Source of the DNA: Curtobacterium sp. UNCCL20
GTDB lineage: Bacteria; Actinomycetota; Actinomycetes; Actinomycetales; Microbacteriaceae
Length of the DNA: 64,000 nucleotides
Assembly (NCBI RefSeq): GCF_900101675.1
Contig: NZ_FNKG01000002.1
Location: 81,005-145,004 of the forward strand
Reading direction: 5' to 3'
Every line of letters starts with the position of its first letter. Within the stretch, counting starts at the first letter, position 1. The translations under genes were made by a program, and so were the position numbers. The notes under the pieces were generated by a model. That model was not told the origin of the DNA. It was given only the letters and a program-made list of their open reading frames with translations, and did no database searches. Below are positions 46,162 to 54,118 of the stretch, piece after piece.

Positions 46162-47396
46162 GCCCGCACCAGGTACCCTCCGCGGGCGCGCGGCCCGATC
46201 TCGATCCGACCGCCCACCGCGGTGACGCGCTCGCGCATCCCCACGTGGCCGAGCCCGCTGCCGGACGTGTTCCGGGGAGCGGTTCCGCCGCGGCCGTCGT
46301 CGGCCACCTCGACCTCGACGCCGTCGTCGAGGTACCGCACGCGGAGGTCCGCGCGGGCGCTCGGGCCGGCGTGCTTGAGCACGTTCGTCACCGCTTCCTG
46401 CGCGATCCGGTACGCCACCGAGGACACCGTCGGCGGGACGTCACGGGCATCGCCGACGACGACGTACTCGGTCGGGTGCCCGGCCGTCCGTGCGGACTCG
46501 GCGAGCTCCCCGATCCGCCCGAGACCCTCGGTGCTCGGGGCGCCGCGGTCCTCGTCGTCGGAGCGCAGGGTGCCGAGCATCCGGCGGAGCTCCTCGACGG
46601 CGGTCCGGGCGCTCTCCTCGACGACGCCGAGCGAGGCCGTCGCCTGCTCGGGGTCGCGGCCGATCACGCGGCGAGCGGCCCCGGCCTGCACGCCCATCAG
46701 GGACACGTGGTGGGCCACGACGTCGTGGAGTTCGCGGGCGATCCGCACGCGCTCGAGCGTGACCGCCTGCGCCGCCGACCGTTCGCGCTCGGCAGCGAGT
46801 TCCGCGGTGCGCTGGTCGAGCTCGTGGCGCGCCACGGCCGACGTCCACGCCCGGTTGCCCGCGTACCAGGCGGCGCCGAAGTACACGACGTTGATGACGA
46901 TGTTGATGAGGGAGTACGCGATCACCGGCGGGATGATCGAGCCTCCGTCGTTCGGCAGCGCGTTCGGGACGGCCCAGCCGAACGAGATCGCGATGAACAG
47001 CCACGCGAACATCCCGCCGATGACGACCCAGCGGACGGCCTCGGCGCGGACACGGTCGGAGCACCAGGCGCCGACCGTGTAGAGCGCGATGAACAGCGTG
47101 AAGTTGATGACGAAGAGCTCGGGGACGTGGAACACCTGCGTCGACGCGAAGGCCAGCGCCGAGACGATCGCGACGGTCATCGGGTACCGGCGCCGGAACG
47201 CGATCGGAGCGGCGTTCGCGGTGATCACCAGCGCCGAGACCCACCACGCGGCCTGGTCGTCGCCGTAGGTGCCGGCCGCGCTGTACAGCACCGTCGAGAG
47301 CGTCAGCCCGCCGAGGAGCACCAGTGCGAGGACGGCGTCCTGCCGCAGCTCACGCCGCCCCACCGGCAGTCGCGACCACTCCGTGCTCGTCCCCAT
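46143..47396 (-). CDS. Sensor histidine kinase (HisKA_3, DesK-like)
   Basis: A 417-residue membrane kinase. About five or six N-terminal helices form the sensor; no large outer domain is present. The HisKA_3 motif RIARELHDVVAHHVSLMGVQ holds the phospho-His, and the ATPase end has QEAVTNVLKHAGPSA (N box), VADDGRGG and GSGLGHVGMRERV. Start ATG 47394-47396 is set by a -10 hexamer 7 nt upstream. Works with the downstream response regulator; stimulus unknown, membrane stress plausible. Confidence 0.92.
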   Translation of the reverse strand: MGTSTEWSRLPVGRRELRQDAVLALVLLGGLTLSTVLYSAAGTYGDDQAAWWVSALVITANAAPIAFRRRYPMTVAIVSALAFASTQVFHVPELFVINFTLFIALYTVGAWCSDRVRAEAVRWVVIGGMFAWLFIAISFGWAVPNALPNDGGSIIPPVIAYSLINIVINVVYFGAAWYAGNRAWTSAVARHELDQRTAELAAERERSAAQAVTLERVRIARELHDVVAHHVSLMGVQAGAARRVIGRDPEQATASLGVVEESARTAVEELRRMLGTLRSDDEDRGAPSTEGLGRIGELAESARTAGHPTEYVVVGDARDVPPTVSSVAYRIAQEAVTNVLKHAGPSARADLRVRYLDDGVEVEVADDGRGGTAPRNTSGSGLGHVGMRERVTAVGGRIEIGPRARGGYLVRAWLPTS

Positions 47397-47409
47397 GTCG
47401 ACAACGCTA
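47397..47409 (-). promoter_or_regulatory. -10 element of a leaderless promoter
   Basis: TAGCGT (minus strand, 47409 to 47404) followed by 7 nt and the kinase ATG, without a ribosome site. Confidence 0.55.
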
Positions 47410-47438
47410 GCGGGTGCGGTCGGCGGGGCGGTGGTCGA

Positions 47439-47492
47439 CCTGGAGGCACGGTGCAGGTGACCGACGTCGGTCACCTGCACCGTGCCTTCAGG
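47439..47492 (-). terminator. Long perfect-centre hairpin terminator
   Basis: Arms 47439-47465 and 47466-47492 pair with one mismatch. It separates the MFS gene (stop 47511) from the downstream kinase promoter and carries the CCTGGAGGCACG core of the window's hairpin family. Confidence 0.75.
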
Positions 47493-47510
47493 CCGGTGCG
47501 CGACCCGCGT

Positions 47511-48779
47511 TCAGCCGTCGGCGTCCGTCGGCGACGCGACCCGCACCCGCGGCGGCAGCCCCGCCACCGCCGCCCGCCATGCCCACGCGGCACCGGCGAA
47601 CACGGCCGCGGTGACCGCCCAGAGCACCCACGGCACGTCCGTGTCGAGGAGCCCGAGCATCAGCGGGAACAGCGCCATGCCGACGGAGCTCGCGGTCTGG
47701 AACACCCCGATCGCGCGGCCGCGGATCCGGGGGTGCGGCGCCTCGGCCATCACCGCGTTCGCCGCCGGCAGCACGAGCATGTCCGCCACCGCGAGCAGCA
47801 CGCCCACGCTGACGACGTACGACCAGGCGGCGACACCGTCGAGTGGCGGGAGCACGATCAGCGGGACGACGCTCAGACCGGTCAGCCCCGCGCCGACCGC
47901 CACCAGGACGCCCCGGTCGAGACCGGCGACCCACCGGGTGACCGACGTCTGCAGACACGCGGCGAGTCCGGTGGCGACGGCGAACTGGACGGGGGCGACG
48001 GCCGCGGGCAGGTGCCAGCGCTCGACGAACAGGACGCTGAGCGCGACGTTCGGCAGCACCATCGCGGGCCCGATGAGGAACTGCCCGAGCGTGATGAGGC
48101 GCATCGACCGGTCGGCGGCGAACTCACGCAGGGTGCCGGTCCGGAGGTCCTCGAGGTCACGGGCCGCCGTCGCAGCGGGAGCCGTGCCGCCGGTGCGCTG
48201 GGTGGCGAACACGATCGCGGCGGCGACGCTCGTGACGACGTTCGCCAGCACGAGCCAGCGCAACCCGTCGTGGCCGCCGCCCGCGAGGACGACCGCGGCG
48301 ACCACGGCACCGGCGCCGAGAGCCGCGGCCTTGGTGGCCTCGAGGAAGGCGAACCACTGCTCGAACGGCCGACCCGCCGACAGGTCGTGGACGTACGCGG
48401 TCCACGACGTCCAGTAGAGCCGTTCGGACGCGTTCGCCAGGAAGATCGCGGCGAAGACCACGACCGGGTCGTGCGCGACGAGGTAGAGCGTGAACCCGGC
48501 GGCGGACAGCAGGTTGTTCGTGACCATCGACGCCCGCGCGCCGAACCGGTCGGTGAGCACTCCGCCGAGGAGCCCCACCGGCAGCGCCAGCAGCGACGCC
48601 GCGGTCGAGAGCAGGCCGATCACGGCGAGCGAGAGGTCGGTGGTCAGGGTGAAGTAGACGATGGTCAGCGGCAGCGTGAGGCCGGCGCCGATCGTGTCGA
48701 CGAGGACCGCGGCGGTGATGAAGCGGTGCTCGGTGAGCGTGGCGAACGAGGCCCGGAAACGGGCGCGGATGGAGAACAC
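47511..48779 (-). CDS. MFS transporter
   Basis: A 422-residue major-facilitator protein with twelve helices. Motif A is GGVLTDRFGARASM between helices 2 and 3; the central loop has AARDLEDLRTGTLREF, and helix 11-12 text is FQTASSVGMALFPLMLGLL. Resembles multidrug/unknown-substrate exporters. GTG 48777-48779, no clear ribosome site. Alone between the YCII gene and the two-component system. Confidence 0.83.
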   Translation of the reverse strand: MFSIRARFRASFATLTEHRFITAAVLVDTIGAGLTLPLTIVYFTLTTDLSLAVIGLLSTAASLLALPVGLLGGVLTDRFGARASMVTNNLLSAAGFTLYLVAHDPVVVFAAIFLANASERLYWTSWTAYVHDLSAGRPFEQWFAFLEATKAAALGAGAVVAAVVLAGGGHDGLRWLVLANVVTSVAAAIVFATQRTGGTAPAATAARDLEDLRTGTLREFAADRSMRLITLGQFLIGPAMVLPNVALSVLFVERWHLPAAVAPVQFAVATGLAACLQTSVTRWVAGLDRGVLVAVGAGLTGLSVVPLIVLPPLDGVAAWSYVVSVGVLLAVADMLVLPAANAVMAEAPHPRIRGRAIGVFQTASSVGMALFPLMLGLLDTDVPWVLWAVTAAVFAGAAWAWRAAVAGLPPRVRVASPTDADG

Positions 48780-49018
48780 GGGGAATCCCTCGGAGTCGTC
48801 GCGCGGCGTCGGTGCCGCGCGGGCGTACTGGAAGCGCGCGGACGGTGTGGTCCGCGTGGAGGGGGAGCCGGCTCAGGTGCCGGCTCAGCGCTTCGTTGCC
48901 ATGACTCCGCTTGTCGTCGGGGTTCGGGTGCGTGGGCATCCGCACGCGTGTTCGTGAGCGGTGCTCGCCGTCACGCTACCGCAGGAGTAGCCTCCCGCCA
49001 ACGAGCAGGGGAGACACC

Positions 49019-49357
49019 ATGCAGTTCCTCGTCAACGTCATCGACGACGGTCAGGCCGAGGCCGCCGGCCGCACCGAGTCCGGCACCCAGGCCGAGATGG
49101 ACGCGGTGGACGCGTTCAACCGGGGGCTGGGCGACGCGATCCTCTTCGCCGCCGGGGTCTCCGCACCGTCGGACGGCATCGTGATCGACGGTCGCGGCGG
49201 CGATTCGCAGTCGACGCCGGGGCTGGTGTCCAGTGCAGCGGAGTTCGTCGCCGGGTTCTGGGTCATGGAGCTGCCGGATGCCGAGACCGCTCGGCGCGTG
49301 GCGACGGAGGCGTCGGCGGCGTGCAACCGGAAGATCGAGCTGCGGCCACTCCTCTGA
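49019..49357 (+). CDS. YCII-related protein
   Basis: A 112-residue protein with the DGBP/YCII fold: start MQFLVNVIDDGQAEAAG, then MDAVDAFNRGLGDAILFAAG, SDGIVIDGRGG and FVAGFWVMELPDAETARRVA. Such proteins are small dimeric enzymes or domains of unknown substrate. AGGGGAG precedes ATG. The last 95 bp overlap the convergent MFS gene, so the two are antisense to each other. Confidence 0.82.
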   Translation: MQFLVNVIDDGQAEAAGRTESGTQAEMDAVDAFNRGLGDAILFAAGVSAPSDGIVIDGRGGDSQSTPGLVSSAAEFVAGFWVMELPDAETARRVATEASAACNRKIELRPLL

Positions 49358-50564
49358 CCCGTGCTCCGGCGGCACCCGCGGCTGCACCGGCCGTCACCAC
49401 GGCGCCGGCAGCGAACGTCGCGAGCGTGCCGACGGCACCGATGAGTCCTCCGGCCGCGGCCGCTCCGACGGCCTGGCCGAGGACGAGCGCCACGAACAGC
49501 ATCGACGTGCCGGCGGACGCCCGCTCCGGAGCGATCTCGGTCGTCCAGGTGATCAGCGACCCGGTCGCCGCCGTGTAGCCCCAGCCGAACACCGCGCAGG
49601 CGAGCAGGGCGAGCGTCGTCGACTGCGGCGCGAGTCCGAGTGCGAGCACGGCGACCGCCACCGATCCGGCCGTGGCCGTCCACAGCGTGCGTGCGCGGAG
49701 GCCGCTCGTCCACCGCGCCGTGACGACCACGGCGGCACCGCCCAGTCCGAGCGCGATCCACGCGGACACCGACACGACGACCGGAGCGCCGGCCTCGACG
49801 AGTGCAGAGCGTCCGTACGTCCAGACGACGGCCGAGCCGGCGCCGAACAGCACGGCGAGGACGAGGACCCGGCGGTGCGCGACGAGCCACCGTCGGGCCG
49901 ACGAGGGCGCCGGTGAGGGCGCGGGCGCGGGCGCGAGTGCGGGCGCGGGTGCGGGCGAGGGCGGGGCCGACGGCGCGCGGGTCGGGGTGTCACGAGTGTC
50001 GGATGTGCCGCGGGACGCACCGAGCAGGACGGCACCGACGACGATGGCGAACGCACCCGACCACGCCCACGCCGTCCGCCAGTCGGGCAGCAGGACGAGT
50101 GCGAGGACCCCGGCGGCGACGAGCCCCGGCCCGGTCCCCGCGTTGACGACCGCCTGCGCCCGGCCCTGCGCGGCGTCCGGGACCTGCCGCGCGACGAGTG
50201 CGACGAGCGCGGGCGAGGCGAGTCCGGCGGCTGCGGACCCGATCACCGACCACGCCCCGAACGCCGGCGGCCCGGCGGCGGTGGCCATCCCGAGCGCCCC
50301 GGCCCCGGCGACGAGGGCAGCGGCGGCGACGAGCACCCGGGGGACCCGAGCCGCCAGCAGGAGCCCGGCGACCGCTCCGACGCAGTACACGGCCGAGGCG
50401 CCCGACGAGATCCACCCCGCAGCGCCGGCTCCGAGTCCGAGGTCCCGCTGGACGTCCGGCAGGAACAGCCCGTACGCCAACCGCACCAGCCCGTAGGTCG
50501 CCGCGATCAGTCCCAGCCCGCTCGCGAGGAGGACACCCTGCCGAGACAAAAACGATCGTTTCAC
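49263..50564 (-). CDS. MFS transporter (Bcr/CflA or CynX-like)
   Basis: A 433-residue transporter of twelve helices. The beginning LLASGLGLIAATYGLVRLAY with FLPDVQRDLGLGAGAAGWIS is typical of YbfB/arabinose-like MFS. The central loop holds a Pro-Ala run (about 25 residues with PAP repeats) encoded by GGGCGC-like hexamers. The C-terminal tail (ARSSGCTPPTPPSPRAERSR) reads through the convergent YCII gene and may be non-essential. GTG 50562-50564 overlaps an operator-like palindrome and is divergent from its likely TetR repressor. Confidence 0.83.
   Translation of the reverse strand: MKRSFLSRQGVLLASGLGLIAATYGLVRLAYGLFLPDVQRDLGLGAGAAGWISSGASAVYCVGAVAGLLLAARVPRVLVAAAALVAGAGALGMATAAGPPAFGAWSVIGSAAAGLASPALVALVARQVPDAAQGRAQAVVNAGTGPGLVAAGVLALVLLPDWRTAWAWSGAFAIVVGAVLLGASRGTSDTRDTPTRAPSAPPSPAPAPALAPAPAPSPAPSSARRWLVAHRRVLVLAVLFGAGSAVVWTYGRSALVEAGAPVVVSVSAWIALGLGGAAVVVTARWTSGLRARTLWTATAGSVAVAVLALGLAPQSTTLALLACAVFGWGYTAATGSLITWTTEIAPERASAGTSMLFVALVLGQAVGAAAAGGLIGAVGTLATFAAGAVVTAGAAAGAAGARVRGVAAARSSGCTPPTPPSPRAERSRHPAAP
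50550..50561. promoter_or_regulatory. Palindrome AAACGATCGTTT, candidate TetR operator
   Basis: A perfect 12-bp palindrome inside codons 2-5 of the MFS gene, 27 bp from the tetR start. TetR-family proteins usually bind such sites, and its location would block transcription of both genes. Confidence 0.6.
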
Positions 50565-50577
50565 TTTTGAGAGCCTA
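50565..50577 (-). promoter_or_regulatory. -10 element of the MFS gene (leaderless)
   Basis: TAGGCT on the minus strand (50577 to 50572), 7 nt before GTG 50564. Confidence 0.6.
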
Positions 50578-50587
50578 GGGTGCTGGC
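50576..50587 (+). promoter_or_regulatory. -10 element of the tetR gene (leaderless)
   Basis: TAGGGT at 50576-50581, 6 nt before ATG 50588. It overlaps the opposite -10 by sharing the bases at 50576-50577. Confidence 0.6.
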
Positions 50588-51211
50588 ATGGTCATGCGTC
50601 CAGGAACCGAGCAGAAGCTCCTCGACGCCGCCGAGGAACTCTTCTTCACCCGGGGCATCGCCGCGACGCCGATCGACGCCGTCCTCGAGCGCGCCGGTGT
50701 CTCGAGCGCCACGCTCTACCGCGGGTACGCGAGCAAGGAGGCCCTCGTCGCCGCCACACTCGAGCGACGGCACGACGACTGGCTGACGACGTGGGACCGC
50801 GCGCTCGTGTCGGCGGACGACGACCGAGGTCGCTTGCTCTCCGTGTTCGACGCGCTCGACGCCTACCGGGCAACACCGTCCGGGTCCCGGTGGTGCGCGT
50901 TCCTCGGCACCGCGGCCGAGTACGCGGACACCCCGAGCGAGGTCCGTGCAGTGCTCGACCTCGAGACGGCGACCCTTCGTACCCGACTCACCGCGCACGC
51001 CGCGGCCGTGCTCGACGCGCGGGAGGGACGCGCCGCCGCGCTCGCCGACCAGCTGGTGCTCGTCGTGTCGGGCTACCTCGCGATGCGCCTCCGCGACCCG
51101 GCGCTCGGCACCGAGACGGCCCGGGCGCTCGCCGGCGTCCTGGTCGACGTGGCCGGCGGCGACGACCCGGACCACGTCCTGCGCGTCCTCACACGAGACG
51201 ACTCCGCTTGA
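50588..51211 (+). CDS. TetR-family regulator
   Basis: A 207-residue regulator with HTH text GTEQKLLDAAEELFFTRGI, TPIDAVLERAGVSSATLYRG and YASKEALVAATLERR. Ligand domain from about residue 75. It is divergent from the MFS transporter with a 23-bp gap, the typical layout of a repressor and its efflux target. A TTGACA overlaps its stop codon and may belong to the promoter of the next gene. Confidence 0.9.
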   Translation: MVMRPGTEQKLLDAAEELFFTRGIAATPIDAVLERAGVSSATLYRGYASKEALVAATLERRHDDWLTTWDRALVSADDDRGRLLSVFDALDAYRATPSGSRWCAFLGTAAEYADTPSEVRAVLDLETATLRTRLTAHAAAVLDAREGRAAALADQLVLVVSGYLAMRLRDPALGTETARALAGVLVDVAGGDDPDHVLRVLTRDDSA

Positions 51212-51237
51212 CAGGTGTTCCACCCGACGGGACTCGG

Positions 51238-51250
51238 TACCGTGCCCGGT
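51238..51250 (+). promoter_or_regulatory. -10 element of a leaderless leader ORF
   Basis: TACCGT at 51238-51243 lies 7 nt before GTG 51251. A TTGACA at 51208-51213 is too far (24 nt) to be its ideal -35. Confidence 0.5.
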
Positions 51251-51319
51251 GTGCAGCGACTCTCCTCGACGCTCGTGACGGAGCGCGTGACCCCCGACGG
51301 CACCGCCCCCCTCGCATGA
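51251..51319 (+). CDS. Putative 22-residue leader peptide
   Basis: GTG frame encoding VQRLSSTLVTERVTPDGTAP and LA, whose TGA overlaps the ATG of the esterase-like gene by 4 nt. The position of the -10 element fits the GTG better than the downstream ATG, so ribosomes may enter here and reach the esterase-like gene by coupling. It could be a real leader peptide or a chance frame. Confidence 0.4.
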   Translation: MQRLSSTLVTERVTPDGTAPLA

Positions 51320-52221
51320 GCGGGTCCCGCGCGGCGCGGATCACCCGCCGCTCACTGATCGGTGCCGGCGTCGCGGTCGTCGCCGCCGGAGCCGTCGGTG
51401 AGGCCGTCAACCTCCGCCTGCTCCCCGGCCGCTCGACGATGTACCGCGTGCTCGGACTCGACGGCCCGGCCGGCACCATCCCCGACGTCGACCCGGTGCC
51501 GACCATCTCGGGCAGCTTCACGTCGGCGTCCCGCGGAGGTCGTCAGGTCGGCTGGACGATCGCCGCACCGCCCGCGGAGGCCCCGCTGCCCGTGGTCGTC
51601 GCGCTGCACGGCTACGGCGACGACCACTCCGCGTTCTTCGGCGACTCGCTCGGCTACGACCGCTTCCTCGCCGCGCACGTCACCCACGGCGGCGCACCCT
51701 TCGCGATCGCGTCCGTCGACGGCGGCAACCGGTACTGGCACCGACGCGCCGACGGGGACGATCCCGCCGCGATGGTCGTCGACGAGTTCGTCCCGCTCCT
51801 CGCACGCAGCGGGTACGACACGTCGCGGCTCGGCTTCACCGGCTACTCGATGGGCGGGTACGGCGCACTGCACCTCGGAGGCGTCCTCGGAGAATCCCGC
51901 GTCCGGGTGGTCTCCGGGGTCAGCCCGGCGCTCTGGACGGCGGCCGGCGAAACCGCGCGGGGCGCCTTCGACGACGCGGCGGACTTCCGCGCGAACACCG
52001 TGCTCGGTCGGCAGCGCGCACTCGACGGCGTCGCGGTCCAGGTCGACTGCGGCACGGGTGACGGCTTCGAACCCGCCGTGCACACGTACGTCGACGGCTT
52101 CCCGAAGCGGCCGTCCAGCGGCTTCTCCGCCACGTTCTCGGCCGGCGGCCACACGCGCGCCTACTGGCGCCGGACGGCGCCGTCCCAGCTCGCGTTCCTG
52201 GCCCGCCACCTGCAATCCTGA
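51316..52221 (+). CDS. Tat-exported alpha/beta-hydrolase (esterase / mycolyltransferase-like)
   Basis: A 301-residue exported protein. The N-terminus ARITRRSLIGAGVAVVAAGA carries a twin-arginine signal. The hydrolase fold shows an oxyanion region VVVALHGYGDDHSAF, nucleophile Ser in GYSMGGYGAL, an Asp/Glu region around VQVDCGTGDGFEP and catalytic His in SAGGHTRAYWRR. Related to the esterase D/antigen 85-like fold; the substrate is unknown. No ribosome site is near the ATG, and translation may depend on the overlapping leader frame. Confidence 0.82.
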   Translation: MSGSRAARITRRSLIGAGVAVVAAGAVGEAVNLRLLPGRSTMYRVLGLDGPAGTIPDVDPVPTISGSFTSASRGGRQVGWTIAAPPAEAPLPVVVALHGYGDDHSAFFGDSLGYDRFLAAHVTHGGAPFAIASVDGGNRYWHRRADGDDPAAMVVDEFVPLLARSGYDTSRLGFTGYSMGGYGALHLGGVLGESRVRVVSGVSPALWTAAGETARGAFDDAADFRANTVLGRQRALDGVAVQVDCGTGDGFEPAVHTYVDGFPKRPSSGFSATFSAGGHTRAYWRRTAPSQLAFLARHLQS

Positions 52222-52237
52222 CCAGGGCACGGGCTCT

Positions 52238-52295
52238 GGCCTGGAGGCACGACCAGCGTCCGCCCGTCCGCCCACCCGACCCGCGCCTCCGGTCC
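52238..52295. terminator. Hairpin between convergent genes
   Basis: Arms 52238-52251 and 52282-52295 pair with two mismatches and one wobble around a 30-nt loop; the CCTGGAGGCACG core is shared with other terminators here. Between the esterase-like gene and the rimB-like gene. Confidence 0.5.
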
Positions 52296-52313
52296 GACCG
52301 CCGTCACCGAGTG

Positions 52314-52796
52314 TCAGACGCGCCCGCGGTTGCGCCGCCGGATCTCCTTCGGCGCGCGCCCGGCCATGAAGGACCGTGCGGGGTCGACGAGGAAGCCCTG
52401 TCGGAGGGCCTCTCGGCCGACGAGCATCCGGAAGCCCATCTGGTCGCGGTTGCTCAGGGTGACCTCGGCCTCGAACACACGGCCCGCCAGGGTCATCGTC
52501 GTGAGGACCACGATGCGCTCCTGGGTGTGGCCCGTCGAGCTACGGACGGTGCGTCGGTCGTGCACGGGGCACTCGATCGTGACCGCGTCCGCGTCGGTGT
52601 CCTGCCACGGGTGCACCGAGAACCGGACCCGGTCGCCGGGCAGTTCCTCGAGGTCGAACGCGTGCAGCGCCGAGCTGCGGGCACCGGTGTCGAGCTTCAC
52701 CTTGATCCACGGGATGCCGAGGTCGGGCAGCCCAGCCCACTCCCGCCAGCCGGCGACGACGAGACCGCCGTCGGGGGACTTCGGAGCGCGGGCCAT
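52314..52796 (-). CDS. RimB-like retropepsin-fold protease (RimK-associated)
   Basis: A 160-residue protein of the Zn_protease/RimB family (PF05618). The active-site Asp lies in VKLDTGARSSALHA near residue 36, and the end has SNRDQMGFRMLVGREALRQG. RimB is an aspartic protease that removes the glutamate tail added by RimK to ribosomal protein S6. Divergent from rimK at 52881 with an 84-bp gap. ATG 52794-52796 has a CAGGAT 6 nt upstream, so the start may be leaderless. Confidence 0.85.
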   Translation of the reverse strand: MARAPKSPDGGLVVAGWREWAGLPDLGIPWIKVKLDTGARSSALHAFDLEELPGDRVRFSVHPWQDTDADAVTIECPVHDRRTVRSSTGHTQERIVVLTTMTLAGRVFEAEVTLSNRDQMGFRMLVGREALRQGFLVDPARSFMAGRAPKEIRRRNRGRV

Positions 52797-52880
52797 GTGC
52801 CCATCCTGTCGCATGCTTGGATGGAGCGTCGCCGTCGACACCTCCACCGCCCGTCCCCACAGCCCCGCGGAGCAGCACCG

Positions 52881-54059
52881 ATGAAACTCGCCATCCTGTC
52901 GCGTGCCCCGCACGCGTACTCGACCGAGCGCCTCCGGGCGGCGGCGATCGACCGCGGGCACGAGGTGAAGGTCCTCAACACCCTGCGGTTCGCGATCGAC
53001 CTGTCCGGCGAGGACCCCGACCTGCTCTACCGCGGCAAGCTCCTCAGCGACTACGACGCCGTCCTGCCCCGCATCGGCAACTCGATCACGTACTACGGCA
53101 CCGCGGTGGTGCGGCAGTTCGAGCAGATGGACGTCTACACGCCGAACACGGCGACGGGCATCACGAACTCGCGCGACAAGCTCCGGGCGAACCAGATCCT
53201 GTCCCGGCACCACATCGGCATGCCGGCGACGACGTTCGTGAACAGCCGGGCCGACGTCCGCGGCGCGATCGAGCGCGTCGGCGGAGCACCCGTCGTCATC
53301 AAGCTGCTCGAGGGGACGCAGGGCATCGGCGTGATCCTGGCGCCGGAGGAGAAGGTCGCCGAGTCGATCGTCGAGACCCTGCACTCGACGAAGCAGAACG
53401 TCCTCATCCAGTCCTTCATCTCGGAGAGCCGTGGCAGGGACATCCGCGCCCTCGTCGTCGGCGACCGGGTGGTCGCGGCGATGCGTCGGAGTGCCTCCGG
53501 GGACGAGTTCCGGTCGAACGTGCACCGCGGCGGGACGGTCGAGAAGGTCACGCTGACACCCGAGTACGAGGAGGCGGCTGTCCGCTCCGCGCAGATCATG
53601 GGCCTGCGCGTCGCGGGCGTCGACATGCTCGAGGGCAACGACGGGCCCCTCGTGATGGAGGTCAACTCGTCCCCCGGGCTCGAGGGCATCGAGCGCGCCA
53701 CCGGCCTCGACGTCGCGGGGGCGATCATCGACTTCATCGGCAACCAGGTCGCGTTCCCGGAGATCGACGTCCGGCAGCGGCTGACGGTCTCGACGGGCTA
53801 CGGCGTCGCCGAACTCCTCGTGCACACCAACGCGGACCTGGTCGGGAAGACGATCAAGGAGTCCGGGCTGTGGGACCGGGACATCACCGTCCTGACCCTG
53901 CACCGGGGCGCGACCGTGATCCCGAACCCCCGCAGCGGCGTCGAGCTGCAGGCCAGCGACCGGCTGCTGTGCTTCGGCAAGCTCGAGGAGATGCGGTCGA
54001 TGGTGCCGGACCGTCGACGTCGCCGGAGCAAGGTCCGGAAGCTCCCGAAGGACGCCTGA
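52881..54059 (+). CDS. rimK: RimK-type glutamate ligase with C-terminal RCK_C-like domain
   Basis: A 392-residue ATP-grasp ligase that adds glutamate to the S6 C-terminus in the classical system. The N-terminal domain starts MKLAILSRAPHAYSTERLRA; the ATP-grasp core (about 105-295) has APVVIKLLEGTQGIGVILA, RGRDIRALVVGDRVVAAMRR, RSNVHRGG and MEVNSSPGLEGIERATGLD. Residues about 305-375 form an additional TrkA-C-like domain (STGYGVAELLVHTNADLVGK, then SGLWDRDITVLTLHRG and SGVELQASDRLLCFG), absent from E. coli RimK. Such domains bind small ligands, so activity may be ligand-controlled. Confidence 0.88.
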   Translation: MKLAILSRAPHAYSTERLRAAAIDRGHEVKVLNTLRFAIDLSGEDPDLLYRGKLLSDYDAVLPRIGNSITYYGTAVVRQFEQMDVYTPNTATGITNSRDKLRANQILSRHHIGMPATTFVNSRADVRGAIERVGGAPVVIKLLEGTQGIGVILAPEEKVAESIVETLHSTKQNVLIQSFISESRGRDIRALVVGDRVVAAMRRSASGDEFRSNVHRGGTVEKVTLTPEYEEAAVRSAQIMGLRVAGVDMLEGNDGPLVMEVNSSPGLEGIERATGLDVAGAIIDFIGNQVAFPEIDVRQRLTVSTGYGVAELLVHTNADLVGKTIKESGLWDRDITVLTLHRGATVIPNPRSGVELQASDRLLCFGKLEEMRSMVPDRRRRRSKVRKLPKDA

Positions 54060-54118
54060 CACCGCCGGTCCAGCAGTCCCGGATCGCGCTTCCAGGCTGG
54101 ATGGGGAAGTATGTATCG

